Shown here one piece after another: positions 27,142 through 35,823 of a DNA stretch of 64,000 bases. Both the position numbers and the translations under genes were made by a program. Each line of letters starts with the position of its first letter. The stretch's first letter is position 1. The notes below the pieces were generated by a model. That model saw only the letters and a program-made list of their open reading frames with translations, did not search any database and was not told the origin of the DNA. Origin of the DNA: Ralstonia pickettii DTP0602 (GTDB lineage: Bacteria; Pseudomonadota; Gammaproteobacteria; Burkholderiales; Burkholderiaceae); NCBI GenBank assembly GCA_000471925.1, contig CP006668.1, positions 930,001 through 994,000 of the forward strand, given 5' to 3'.

Positions 27142-27472
27142 GGCGCATTGGCTTCGGCGCTTGCCAGGCAGCGCGGGGGCGCCCGACGGCCTTCTTGTCA
27201 ATCTATGTGCCGGCCGCGGTGGGCGGCCGGATTAGCCGGCGCGTGGCCACGCGAAAAACGGGCGCCGGCCGATAGGGTGATGTTCGGCCGGGGGCGCGTG
27301 GTGGTCTGTCGTGACGTTGATTATAAAAAGGCCGGCGCGAGGCAGGTCCTTATTATCGTGGCGAAATTTCTCATTCTGATCGCGCGATTTCTGATGATGA
27401 ATTCGGAGCGCGACGATGGAAAGCTGCTGTGATTATCATGGTGCACATTGATTATGCCCCCGGCCCATGCGC
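27142..27472. other. AT-rich regulatory interval upstream of the fnr-like gene
   Basis: No gene seen. The sequence is markedly AT-richer than its surroundings and contains the octamer TTGATTAT twice (27317-27324 and 27448-27455), each including an FNR half-site TTGAT without a proper partner. It is the promoter region of the fnr-like gene and the 3' flank of the small gene beyond. Confidence 0.45.
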
Positions 27473-27892
27473 TCAGGTTTTCAGCTCGCCAAGGTAATAA
27501 TTGATTTCCGCCAGCAGGGTATCGTGGAATTCGCCCGGCAGGGCGCGGTCGTCGGTCAGCGCCAGCAGCTGGTCGATGCGCTGGCGGAAGCGCCGCTCCA
27601 CACTGGCGCGCGCCGAGGGCGGCAAGCCTGCCGACATCGCGAACAGCAGTTCCCGCATGACCAGCAGCCGGGCGCCGTACTGGACCATGGCGTCGCCCTG
27701 CGTCTTGAGGTTGCGCGCGAATTGTTCAGGCGTGGAGGGCGCCGAAGATGGCGCGGCGGGCGGGGCGGGCGGGGCGTGCACGGCCGCGATGGCCGGCCCC
27801 GCCGGCTGGACGGCCGGCGCCTGGTCGGCAGGGTTGTCCGGCAGGGGCGTCGCGGCGCCCAGTATTCTGGAAAGCATGTTGATCCTGAACAT
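27473..27892 (-). CDS. Hypothetical protein with Pro/Ala-rich N-terminus, 139 aa
   Basis: The ATG at 27892 follows GGGAG. Residues 15-55 are a Pro/Ala-rich linker; residues 56-139 are predicted helical (EQFARNLKTQGDAMVQYGAR and later EFHDTLLAEINYYLGELKT). I do not recognise a family. It lies 132 bp downstream of flhC on the same strand and could be co-transcribed with it. It does not look like FlhD. Confidence 0.6.
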   Translation of the reverse strand: MFRINMLSRILGAATPLPDNPADQAPAVQPAGPAIAAVHAPPAPPAAPSSAPSTPEQFARNLKTQGDAMVQYGARLLVMRELLFAMSAGLPPSARASVERRFRQRIDQLLALTDDRALPGEFHDTLLAEINYYLGELKT

Positions 27893-28024
27893 GGCGGGCT
27901 CCCGGGAGCGGGCCGGCCGCCTTGCCGGATGGCGGCGCGGCGGATGGCTGTAGTGGCTGACGCACTCATCATGAAAGCCCGCGTCTGGCGGGACTGTGCG
28001 GCAGGAGACAGTTCCACCGGCGCC

Positions 28025-28639
28025 TCAACCGGCGGCAGCGGCAGGCGCGGCCTTGCGGCCCCTGCCGACACGTGCAGGCGGCATGCACAGCCCGCAGACA
28101 AAGCGGCGCCGCAGATCGTGGGCGTGGACGACGTATCTGCCTCCGCAGCAAGTGCAGCGCGCCAGCTTCAGCATGCCGCGCTCGTAGAAGCGGACCAGCG
28201 TCCAGGCGCGGGTAAAGCTGAGCTGGGCGGCCTCGCCGGTCACGCAGACCTGTTCGCGGTACATGCGGTAGCCGGCGAGCATTGCGCGGATGCCCTTCAG
28301 GCTGCCGTTGCCGGCCATGAAGCGGTAGGCGTTGAGCAGCATCGAAGCATGGGCGTTGGGGCGCCAGGTCACGAACCAGTCGGTCGAGAACGGCAGCATG
28401 CCCTTGGGCGGCGAAGCGCCGCACAGTTCCTTGTACAGCCGGATCAGCCGTACTCGCGGCAGGGCGACCTCCGATTCCAGCACCTGCAGGCGGGCGCCGA
28501 GGCCGATCATCTCGATCGCCAGCCGGGTCTGTTCCATCTCGTGCAGCACGCTTCCGCTTCTTGTCTCGCTTCTTTCCGCGCTATCGTCATTTCGTTGCTC
28601 GGTTCGTCGTGCCATCTGCTCGGTGTTGCGTGCGTCCAT
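28025..28639 (-). CDS. flhC: FlhC-family flagellar transcriptional activator, without FlhD partner
   Basis: A 204-residue FlhC homologue. The zinc site C162-x2-C165-x16-C182-x2-C185 has exactly the spacing of E. coli FlhC (C137, C140, C157, C160), and AWTLVRFYERGMLKLARCTC and SFTRAWTL match the family. The N-terminal 30 residues are a polar extension. In enterobacteria FlhC acts only as a FlhD4C2 complex at class II flagellar promoters. No flhD gene lies on either side here, so this is an orphan or accessory copy that must use a partner encoded elsewhere or has a different role. An AGGAA site precedes the ATG at 28639. Confidence 0.88.
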   Translation of the reverse strand: MDARNTEQMARRTEQRNDDSAERSETRSGSVLHEMEQTRLAIEMIGLGARLQVLESEVALPRVRLIRLYKELCGASPPKGMLPFSTDWFVTWRPNAHASMLLNAYRFMAGNGSLKGIRAMLAGYRMYREQVCVTGEAAQLSFTRAWTLVRFYERGMLKLARCTCCGGRYVVHAHDLRRRFVCGLCMPPARVGRGRKAAPAAAAG

Positions 28640-28812
28640 CGTGTTCCTGCTGCGAGTTATCGGAAAATCGCGCAGCCGGGATATCCCCGGGCGTGCCTCC
28701 AATAATCATGACCCGCCGCGCCATGTTGCGCGGCCCGCTTCATCGAATTCGCGGGGCTGTTCCCGCGTTTCTCGTTGAGCGATGCATTCTATTAATCGAT
28801 CAGGTGATTGCC

Positions 28813-28826
28813 ATGATATGCATCAA
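28813..28826. promoter_or_regulatory. FNR-like box upstream of flhC
   Basis: ATGAT-ATGC-ATCAA matches the FNR consensus TTGAT-N4-ATCAA with one mismatch. It lies 174 bp upstream of the flhC start in an AT-rich intergenic region, near an fnr-like gene. Control of flhC by oxygen status is the inference. Confidence 0.4.
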
Positions 28827-28991
28827 AAGTCGCATCCCCGGAGTATTAATCTCCGTGCAAATTGCCTTTTGCGGGTGTGGCCTTCGCGGATTCGTGTAGG
28901 AGGAGCGACCACACGGTTTCGGACAGACCCCGATTTCACCTGTAGGCCCATGCGCTACGCTGCAAGTACACCAACGACTACGGAGTGACCC

Positions 28992-29204
28992 ATGGCTGCG
29001 AACTTCCTCATCAGGCAGACGCCCCTAGGCTGGGAACTTACGGTCGAAAGTGCACGCAAGGGCCTGGTCCATTGCGAAGACCGGGACGTCGCCGTCAATA
29101 TCGGCACGGCCGCGGCCAGGCGGCGCGGCGTCGCGCTGATCGTGCAGGAAGAACATGGCGGCTGCGATACCCCGCGGGGCTTTGCGCGGTCCCTGGCTGC
29201 CTGA
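28992..29204 (+). CDS. Small hypothetical protein, 70 aa
   Basis: Starts at an ATG preceded by CGGAG. The sequence MAANFLIRQTPLGWELTVES, then AVNIGTAAARRRGVALIVQE, resembles very short DUF2188-like proteins that share a W-x(3)-E...A...A..AR..G pattern. A strong hairpin terminator about 100 bp downstream supports a short transcription unit. Function unknown. Confidence 0.62.
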   Translation: MAANFLIRQTPLGWELTVESARKGLVHCEDRDVAVNIGTAAARRRGVALIVQEEHGGCDTPRGFARSLAA

Positions 29205-29306
29205 AGCGACACAAGACCGCGACACACAACACCGGGAACGCCGGCCCTGGGCATGCCGGCTGCCGCATTTCCCCACCCCTTCGCGGACAGCAAGGGATGC
29301 CTTTAC

Positions 29307-29348
29307 AACGGCGGGCGCTTTTTACCCATGGCGCCCGCCGTTGTTTTT
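29307..29348 (+). terminator. Intrinsic terminator, 12-bp stem
   Basis: AACGGCGGGCGC (29307-29318) pairs perfectly with GCGCCCGCCGTT (29331-29342), with a 12-nt loop that begins TTTTT, then GTTTTTG. The T-run after the stem terminates the small gene upstream. The mirrored A-rich side is weak, so it acts mainly on the plus strand. Confidence 0.75.
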
Positions 29349-29470
29349 GTCGTGCATGACAGGCCCTGCCAATGGCCGTGCCGCTCCAGTGGTACGGAAC
29401 TTGCGCCCGCGGCTACTGGCGTGGCGTAGCCGCGATGGCGGCGCCGTGGTTCCAATCAGCGGAGACAGCG

Positions 29471-30472
29471 ATGCATCCATTCCGTAATGAAGGCGGCGGC
29501 TCCTGGTGGCGCGAGGACCGCGACGATGACGATACCCGCCGCAGCGAGCGCGGCGGTCAAGGGCAGGGCCGAGGTCAGGGCCAGGGCCAGCGGCAAGGAC
29601 CGTTGCAAGGCCAGGGGCGCGGCGATGATCCGCGCGGCTACGGTGAAGGGCGCTACGGCCAGCGCGGTGGCCCGGCCAGCGATTATGGCGAAGGCCGTTA
29701 TGCAGGCCGCCAGCGGCATGAAAGCGACTTGCGCGAACGGGGATATTACGGCAGCCGCGAGAGCGCAAGCGGCCAGGACCGGGGGCAGCAACGGCGCGAA
29801 GACTGGCAGCAGGCCGGCCGCCGCACGCCGTGGGAAGACGATGACACCTTGCGCGGCGGCCAGGCCGCCGGGCAAGGCGCGCAAGGCAGGCAATGGAGCG
29901 GCGGTGGCCGCGTCCGCGAACCCGGCAAGCAGGCGCCCGGCGCGCGCGAACTGCGTGCTGGCTCCATGCGGCGCGGCCGCGACCGGATCGGCCCGAAGGG
30001 CTATCAACGCAGCGACGAGCGCATCCGCGAAGAAATCTGCGAACGGCTGGCGCATGCACGGCATGTCGATGTACGGGACGTGGAAGTCGCAGTGCAGAGC
30101 GGCGTGGTGCGCCTGACCGGCAACGTGCAGGACCGCCGCGAGAAGTACAGCATCGAGGAAATCGCCGACGACGTGTTTGGCGTGCGCGAGATCCACAATG
30201 GCCTCAGGCTGGGCTCGCCCGGCGCGTTCGGCGTGTCTGGCATTACAGAAGGCGCGCAGGGCACGCTACAACGCACGCAAGGCTCACAACAAGGCGTGCA
30301 AGGCACCACCGGCACCCAGGCCGGTGTCTCCACCCCGGGCCGTGTCAGCGGCGTCAGCAGCTCGGGCAGCGCCACGGGATCCACCGCCAGCAGCTATGGC
30401 GCAGGCATGGAAACGGGCAGCGGCGGGCCCGGCAAGGGCCGTGACAGTACTGGCGGGTCCACCCGCATCTGA
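29471..30472 (+). CDS. BON-domain protein with Gly/Gln/Arg-rich N-terminus
   Basis: A 333-residue protein starting after GGAGACAGCG. Residues 1-170 are low-complexity and rich in Gly, Arg, Gln, Asp and Tyr (for example GGQGQGRGQGQGQRQG). Residues 185-250 form a BON domain (IREEICERLAHARHVDVRDV, then VRLTGNVQDRREKYSIEEIA), a fold that binds phospholipid or interacts with envelope components. The C-terminus is Ser/Gly/Thr-rich. There is no signal peptide. The N-terminal tail could be an intrinsically disordered, condensate-forming region; that is inference. Confidence 0.82.
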   Translation: MHPFRNEGGGSWWREDRDDDDTRRSERGGQGQGRGQGQGQRQGPLQGQGRGDDPRGYGEGRYGQRGGPASDYGEGRYAGRQRHESDLRERGYYGSRESASGQDRGQQRREDWQQAGRRTPWEDDDTLRGGQAAGQGAQGRQWSGGGRVREPGKQAPGARELRAGSMRRGRDRIGPKGYQRSDERIREEICERLAHARHVDVRDVEVAVQSGVVRLTGNVQDRREKYSIEEIADDVFGVREIHNGLRLGSPGAFGVSGITEGAQGTLQRTQGSQQGVQGTTGTQAGVSTPGRVSGVSSSGSATGSTASSYGAGMETGSGGPGKGRDSTGGSTRI

Positions 30473-30630
30473 GTCGCAGCCTCGCCCGTGTGCCGCGGCA
30501 CAATTTGCCAGCGCGCGGGGAGCATCCCCTTCTCAGCGGGCCGGCAGCAGCTGACGTTGTGCCGCATCGGCCCGCGCCGGAGACGGCGCAGGCCCCTTTT
30601 TACCGCTGCGTTGTAAGGTTTAGCGACGCG

Positions 30631-30903
30631 TCAGCCCACGCGCCGCCAGGTGCGCACGCCCATCCACACTCCCAGCAGCGCTACCAACGTGGTCAGGAGC
30701 GCGAGGGCAGCGGTGGCCGCTGGCTCGAGCGAGCCGAGCCAGGCAAAGGCGTCGGTGCGGCGCCACAGCACCCACGCCAGCGTGGCGGTGGCCACGACCA
30801 GCGCCGTCTGGGTCAGGGCATCGACAAGCCGCATAGAACCGCGCGCGGTGCCGGCAAGCGGATCGCGCCTGGCTTCTGAGGCAGTGATTTCGGGGTCTTC
30901 CAT
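30631..30903 (-). CDS. Small two-helix membrane protein, 90 aa
   Basis: Two hydrophobic helices are visible (ALTQTALVVATATLAWVLW and AALALLTTLVALLGVWMGV) after a polar N-terminus with acidic residues. A cytoplasmic N-terminus and a short Arg-rich C-terminal tail fit an inner-membrane protein. No family recognised. The gene is convergent with the BON gene. Confidence 0.6.
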   Translation of the reverse strand: MEDPEITASEARRDPLAGTARGSMRLVDALTQTALVVATATLAWVLWRRTDAFAWLGSLEPAATAALALLTTLVALLGVWMGVRTWRRVG

Positions 30904-31005
30904 GGTGGATGCCGGTCGGGGGCGACGTTACTTGCCGTGCAAGTCCTGTTCCCGGCAGTGTAGCCCCGCTGCCAGGCAATAGCGCGCCACCCGACGACCG
31001 GCTTG

Positions 31006-31497
31006 TCAAAACACCCCAAGCCCCAACCCGGCCGCCAACCCCTCACCGAGTTCCGCGCACCGTGCAAGATCCTCCGCCCCGATCTGCTTGGGCGCCAGGA
31101 TGCGCTCCGGCGTCTGCGCATGCGTGCAAACGATCAGGCCAGGTGCCACGCAATTGAGCCGCCACCCCGTGGCAATGCGTTCGATCTGCCGCAACGCATT
31201 CTGCCCGTCGCTGCCCGCACAGATCATGGTGGCGTACGGTCGGCCGTTGATGCGGTCGAGCGCCGCGTAGTAGCAGCGGTCGAAGAAGTCCTTCATCATC
31301 CCGGCCATTGCGGCCAGGTTTTCCGGCGTGGCGAACAGGTAGCCGTCGGCGGCGAGGACATCGTCGGGGCCGGCTTCGCATGCGCGCTTGAGCACGACAC
31401 TCACGCCAGTCTGCGTGCGGGCCGCATCCGCGGCGGCCTCCGCCATCTGCCGGGTGCCTCCGGTCATCGTGTGGTAAACGATCAGCAGCGTCTTCAT
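31006..31497 (-). CDS. Flavodoxin-like NAD(P)H-dependent oxidoreductase
   Basis: A protein of about 163 residues with a flavodoxin fold. The FMN phosphate loop is VYHTMTGGTRQMAEAA near residue 10, and the second flavin loop is FATPENLAAMAGMMKDFFDR, the WrbA/NADPH-dependent FMN reductase pattern. It should carry electrons or reduce quinones in the cytoplasm. The ATG at 31497 gives the family start; an in-frame ATG at 31521 is also possible, and neither has a strong ribosome-binding site. Confidence 0.82.
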   Translation of the reverse strand: MKTLLIVYHTMTGGTRQMAEAAADAARTQTGVSVVLKRACEAGPDDVLAADGYLFATPENLAAMAGMMKDFFDRCYYAALDRINGRPYATMICAGSDGQNALRQIERIATGWRLNCVAPGLIVCTHAQTPERILAPKQIGAEDLARCAELGEGLAAGLGLGVF

Positions 31498-31683
31498 GCT
31501 TGCGGGTTTGCGGTGTGCCATACGCTGAGGACTGTATCACGCGGGCCTCGCGCGATTCCCGCCACGACACTGAGGTGTGACGCCGTGGCGGCGAGGGAAC
31601 TTTTGTTGCGGCGGCGCAGCCTGAAGGGTTTGGCGGCGGCGTTAGAATGTCGCGCTAGTCACTGCCGCCCCCAGGAGCCCAAG

Positions 31684-32049
31684 ATGCAGGTTTTGCCGCT
31701 TTCGCCACGTTCCCTGTCCGCCACGCTCGTGCTGATGTTGTCGGCAGCGTCTGCGTCGGCGGCGCTGGCCGCGGGGCAGGACAGCGCGCCCAAGCCGCGC
31801 GGCAAGGACGAGGCCCCGGAAGCGCCGGTCGCCTGCATGAAGGCCGTCAAGGCGGCGCTGCCCAATCCCGGCAGCTTCAAGTGGGTCAGCGGCAAGACCC
31901 GCAAGGTGGCCGAAGACGCCTACAGCGTGGTGGGCGATGTCGAATACCTGGCGCAGGATGGCGCCGTGCGCAAGGCCAAGGTGCAGTGCGACGTGCTGCG
32001 CGCCCCCGGTAACCAGTTCGTGGTGCCCAAGGTCCGGTTGCCGCAGTAA
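31684..32049 (+). CDS. Exported hypothetical protein, 121 aa
   Basis: An AGGAG site lies ahead of the ATG. The N-terminus is a signal peptide (LSATLVLMLSAASASAALAA). The mature part has two cysteines (VACMKAVKAALPNPGSFKWV and KAKVQCDVLR) that could form a disulphide. The pattern of a Lys-rich linker followed by a small conserved domain ending in VVPKVRLPQ is common in Cupriavidus-type exported proteins. Function unknown. Confidence 0.68.
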   Translation: MQVLPLSPRSLSATLVLMLSAASASAALAAGQDSAPKPRGKDEAPEAPVACMKAVKAALPNPGSFKWVSGKTRKVAEDAYSVVGDVEYLAQDGAVRKAKVQCDVLRAPGNQFVVPKVRLPQ

Positions 32050-32278
32050 TCTCTCCGGCCGCTGCCACCCGCGCGGCTTGTCTCCTCGCTTTATCTCCTC
32101 AGCTGGCAATCCTGCTGCGGCCAGCCCGGCCTGGTCAATTGCAATTAAATGTGGACGCTGTCCATCTCCTTTGCTAGGCTATGTGTACAGCATCCACAAA
32201 TGCACGTCCCAAGGGCCGGCATCGTGCCGCTGCCGCTTGTGGCTGCGATTTGGGGCTGCCATGCCAAGGAGACCGCGA

Positions 32279-32761
32279 ATGAAGACCGAAGCGCAGAAGG
32301 AACACCGCTGGCTGCAACGGCTGGTGGGCGACTGGATCGCCGAAGGCGAGGCGTCGATGGGGCCGGACCAGCCGACGCAGAAGTGGGAAATACCCGAGCG
32401 CGTCAGCAGCGTCGGCGACGTGTGGGTGCAGTGCGTGGCGCAGGGCGACATGCCAGGCTGCGGGCCGGCCACCACGGTGATGACGCTGGGTTACGATCCC
32501 GCGCGCAAGCATTTCGTCGGCACGTTCATCGGCTCGATGATGACCCACCTGTGGGTCTATGAGGGCGACCTCGATGCTAGTGGCGAGCAGCTGACGTTGC
32601 GCGCCGAGGGCCCCGATTGCTCCGGCAACGGGCACATGGCGCAGTACCGTGATGTGATTACCTTCAAGGGCGACGACCAGCGCTTGCTGACGTCCTATAT
32701 GCAGGGCGAGAACGGCGAGTGGACCCAGATCATGTCGGCCAGCTACCGCCGCAGGCGCTAG
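32279..32761 (+). CDS. DUF1579 family protein
   Basis: A 160-residue protein preceded by AAGGAGA. The opening HRWLQRLVGDWIAEGEASMG and the later TVMTLGYDPARKHFVGTFIG are typical of DUF1579, a lipocalin-like fold of unknown function. No signal peptide. It ends directly against the convergent PLD gene (stops are adjacent). Confidence 0.82.
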   Translation: MKTEAQKEHRWLQRLVGDWIAEGEASMGPDQPTQKWEIPERVSSVGDVWVQCVAQGDMPGCGPATTVMTLGYDPARKHFVGTFIGSMMTHLWVYEGDLDASGEQLTLRAEGPDCSGNGHMAQYRDVITFKGDDQRLLTSYMQGENGEWTQIMSASYRRRR

Positions 32762-35026
32762 CTATGTGCGTCCGCCCGCCATGCGGGCGAGGCGCGCCAG
32801 CCGCCCTCCGGGCCCGTGCGCAGCGACGTGCGGGGGCGCGCCGCGCGCTTCGGCATGGCGCCGCCGCCGGCGGCGCAACAATAGCAGCAGGGACGCCGGC
32901 AATAGCAGCACCAGCGCCAGCAGGCTGAAGGTAAGCAGCCCCGGGTGGCGTGCCGCGGCGGCAACGCGATCGACCAGCGCGGCCGAGATCAGGATGCCCG
33001 GTAGCATGCCGAGCGCGGTCCCGACCAGGCAGTCGCGCAGGCTGATGCGCGAGGCGCCCACCACCAGATTGACCAGCGAGAACGGCGCCAGCGGCACCAG
33101 CCGCAGCACCACCATCGCCAGCACGCCGTGCTTGCCGAGCTGGTGGCTGACGCGGTTCAGCCGCCTGCCGCCAAAACGGCGCACCGTATTGCGCCCGAGC
33201 ACGCGCCCGGCCAGGTAGCCGGCGCAGGTGCTCAGCACCGTGCCGCACAGCGCCAGCGCCGCGCCGTAGACGGGTCCGAACACGACCACAGTCACCAGGA
33301 TCAGCACCGTCACCGGCAGCATCGTTGCCGCACCCGCCAGGTAGACGCCCATCATCGCCAGCGGCGCCAGCGGCATGTCGTCGAGCCGCTCGACCACGGC
33401 GAGCAAGGCGCGGAAGTCGGCCCATTCGCGCAGCGGCGTGTAGCGCCACGCAAAGGCCAGCCCGGTCAGTACCAGCGCCAGCGCCACCATCACCCCCACG
33501 CGGCCTGCCACGCGCGGGCGGGCCTCGTGGCTGACGAATTCCGCCAGCACCTGGTCGCTGTCGATCGGCTCGATCGGGTCCAGCAGGTGATCCCCGGGCG
33601 AGGCGGCGTCGAGATCGTCCGGCAGCGGCGGCTCGTAGTCTTCCAGGGTGCGGCCGTCGGGGCGTTGCAGCGACCGGATTGCCGCGAGCAGGCGGCGCGA
33701 GGCGGCGACCTCAGCCTGGAATTCCTCGGGCGCCACGTCCAGGTGTTCGCCCAGCAGCCGCGCGCGCATGGCGGCAATGGCCGTGCGCACGCGCTCGTCG
33801 CCGCCCGAAGTCACCACGACGTTGCATTCGGTGTCCAGTCCGAGCGAACGGTTGCTGAGGTTGGACGAGCCGATGGTGAGGAAGTCGTCGTCGATCACCG
33901 TCACCTTGCTGTGCACGTTGACGCAATCCGGCATCAGCCCGGGGATCGACGGACAGAACAGGCGGAAGCGCTCATAAGTATCGGCCGCGTGCAGCCGGCG
34001 GTACAGGCGCGCGCGCAGCACGCCCATGCTGTGCGCTTCGAGCCAGCCGCTCTCGTTGCGGCGCGACACCAGCACGATGTCCGGGCCGTCTTCGCGCCCG
34101 AGCTTCGCCCCCAGCGCCTTGGCGATCTCGCCGGAGCTGAAGTACTGGTTCTCCATGTAGATGCTGTTTCGGGCCGAGGCAATGGCGTCGCGCAGCAGCA
34201 TGCGGATCTCGCTGACGCCGGGCTCGTCCTCGCAGGCGGGCATGGTGCGCGCGATGCCGACGCTGACATCGGTCAGCTCCGGCGCCAGCGAGGGCGGCCA
34301 CGGGTCCGACGAGGTCGGCGCGGGCGGGCGCGACCGCTTGCCGGTGGCGCGCAGCCAGCGCGCCGCGGCCAGATCGCCCAGCGCTGCGGCGGCGCCGCCG
34401 TCAAGTACGCACTGCACGTCATGGAAGGGCGCATAGGGCTTGCCTTCGGCCATGCGCAGCGGCGCCTTGGGGGCGTGCTGGTTGTCGTCCCAGCGGCGCA
34501 GTGTCAGGTCCAGGCCGCCGACAAAGGCCACCTTGTTGTCGAGCACTACCACCTTCTGGTGGTGCGAGGCGCCCGGGGGATGGTTGCCGTCGAGCCGGAA
34601 CGACAGGTGCCGGTGCGCCTGCCAGTGGGCGCTGGCCGAGGGCAGCCACTCGCGCTCGAGCGCCATCACCATGGCGTAGTCCCAGCTCAGGATGTAGATG
34701 CGCAGGCTGGGGCGGCGATCCGCCAGCGCGCACAGGAAGTCGCGCAGGCCGGCGGGCAGGCCGTCGTCGGCGCCCTGCGGCACCAGTTCCATGCGGCTGT
34801 CGATGTCCCAGCCCAGGATGAAGATGGTGTGCTCGGCCAGTGGCAGCGCCGCGCGCACCGCGTGGAAGTACGCGTCGCCATCGACCAGCATGGCAAAGCG
34901 CTGGCACGGCTCGACGCGCCAGCAATTGTGCCCCGGCTGCAGCGTAAAGCTGGCCGGTTCCTGGACTTCATGCGGTGTGTCCGGCGCAACGCGCGCCGTG
35001 GTGCCGGGCGGGTTCTGTTGCCTCAT
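32762..35026 (-). CDS. Phospholipase D / VTT (DedA-like) fusion protein
   Basis: A 754-residue two-part protein. The N-terminal 480 residues are a PLD-superfamily enzyme with two HxKx4D motifs (SHHQKVVVLDNKVAFVGG near residue 155 and NVHSKVTVIDDDFLTIGSS near residue 370), as in cardiolipin synthases and phospholipases D. The C-terminal 230 residues are a polytopic TVP38/VTT domain (GVYLAGAATMLPVTVLILVT and FGPVYGAALALCGTVLSTCA), related to DedA lipid scramblase-like proteins. Together they suggest phosphatidyl transfer linked to movement of lipid across the inner membrane. The start is the first ATG after a GAGGGTG site. Confidence 0.87.
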   Translation of the reverse strand: MRQQNPPGTTARVAPDTPHEVQEPASFTLQPGHNCWRVEPCQRFAMLVDGDAYFHAVRAALPLAEHTIFILGWDIDSRMELVPQGADDGLPAGLRDFLCALADRRPSLRIYILSWDYAMVMALEREWLPSASAHWQAHRHLSFRLDGNHPPGASHHQKVVVLDNKVAFVGGLDLTLRRWDDNQHAPKAPLRMAEGKPYAPFHDVQCVLDGGAAAALGDLAAARWLRATGKRSRPPAPTSSDPWPPSLAPELTDVSVGIARTMPACEDEPGVSEIRMLLRDAIASARNSIYMENQYFSSGEIAKALGAKLGREDGPDIVLVSRRNESGWLEAHSMGVLRARLYRRLHAADTYERFRLFCPSIPGLMPDCVNVHSKVTVIDDDFLTIGSSNLSNRSLGLDTECNVVVTSGGDERVRTAIAAMRARLLGEHLDVAPEEFQAEVAASRRLLAAIRSLQRPDGRTLEDYEPPLPDDLDAASPGDHLLDPIEPIDSDQVLAEFVSHEARPRVAGRVGVMVALALVLTGLAFAWRYTPLREWADFRALLAVVERLDDMPLAPLAMMGVYLAGAATMLPVTVLILVTVVVFGPVYGAALALCGTVLSTCAGYLAGRVLGRNTVRRFGGRRLNRVSHQLGKHGVLAMVVLRLVPLAPFSLVNLVVGASRISLRDCLVGTALGMLPGILISAALVDRVAAAARHPGLLTFSLLALVLLLPASLLLLLRRRRRRHAEARGAPPHVAAHGPGGRLARLARMAGGRT

Positions 35027-35337
35027 GTCGCACCCTCAGGGAGGTTCAGCCTGAAGCGTCGCGCAAGTTCCGTACCGGAAGCGGCTGTGGAAGGGGCGGG
35101 GGCGTCTGGTGCACTTGCAGACGCGGAGAGGCTGCCGGGCCGGAGGGAAAACCCCCCTTGCCCGCTGCGCGTGGGAGTGTCCGGCGCTCGCGCCGCGTGT
35201 GTGCGCTTTACCGGCCTTTGTAAGAACGGCACGCCGGCGCGGGGCGCGGGCAGATCCTGCCGAAGGGTGCCGCCGGGTGCGCGAGTGTCAGATGGCGGGC
35301 AGCGAACGTCCTGCGCGGGCGCCGGGCGCGGCTGGCG
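35027..35337. other. Gene-free interval
   Basis: Upstream flank of the PLD gene and downstream flank of the next minus-strand gene. No convincing gene, hairpin or repeat seen. Confidence 0.4.
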
Positions 35338-35676
35338 TTACGAGGCATGGCCACGCGGCAGCGCCCGTGGGCGCGCGATGCCCCAGGCGTCGAGCAATGG
35401 TTCGAAGTGCGGCGTGCTTTCGCGTGCGGGCGGCGTGACCCGGCACGGCGGCGGCAACGGCCGGCCGGTCAGCACGAGCGGGGTGTCGGCCTGTGCCGGC
35501 AGTCCCGGCTCGCCGGCGTAGGCTACGACGCCCATCTGGCGGGCCGATTTCAATGCGCGGGTCAGTTCCGCGGCACTCAGGCGGCTGGCGGCGGCAAGCT
35601 GGTGCCGGGGTATAGGCCCCTTGGCTCGCAGGGTGGAAATCAACGCCAGCACGCAATCTCGGGTGGTTCGATTCAT
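35338..35676 (-). CDS. Hypothetical protein with winged-helix-like N-terminus, 112 aa
   Basis: Residues 1-60 (TTRDCVLALISTLRAKGPIP, then LAAASRLSAAELTRALKSAR) look like a small winged helix that could bind DNA. The C-terminus is Pro-rich. A perfect inverted repeat lies 116 bp upstream and could be its operator. No family recognised. Confidence 0.55.
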   Translation of the reverse strand: MNRTTRDCVLALISTLRAKGPIPRHQLAAASRLSAAELTRALKSARQMGVVAYAGEPGLPAQADTPLVLTGRPLPPPCRVTPPARESTPHFEPLLDAWGIARPRALPRGHAS

Positions 35677-35791
35677 GTCGCTGCGTCAGGAAGATGGTGC
35701 AGCGGCGGGTGCCCTGACGGGCCGCGCCGCATGCGGGAGCCCATTCTTTCGCAGGGGTCATGTCTTTGCCAACCCGATATGACACTTGTTC

Positions 35792-35816
35792 ACATTTCGG
35801 CGTGGACCCGAAATGT
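35792..35816. promoter_or_regulatory. Perfect 9-bp inverted repeat, candidate operator
   Basis: ACATTTCGG (35792-35800) and CCGAAATGT (35808-35816) with a 7-nt spacer. It lies between two minus-strand genes, 116 bp upstream of the winged-helix-like gene. There is no T-run, so an operator is more likely than a terminator. Confidence 0.4.
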
Positions 35817-35823
35817 CCGCAGG

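Noticed and set aside
27473..27892. Idea that the 139-aa protein downstream of flhC is the missing FlhD
   Set aside because: The sequence has a Pro/Ala-rich linker and no FlhD motifs.
30489..30502. 14-bp palindrome TGTGCCGCGGCACA after the BON gene
   Set aside because: No T-run and no promoter nearby; in this GC content a short palindrome can occur by chance.
33128..35521. A very long open frame (about 800 codons) on the plus strand opposite the PLD-VTT gene
   Set aside because: It mirrors the third-position GC bias of the real gene, has His/Arg/Gln-rich nonsense composition and no domain motifs.
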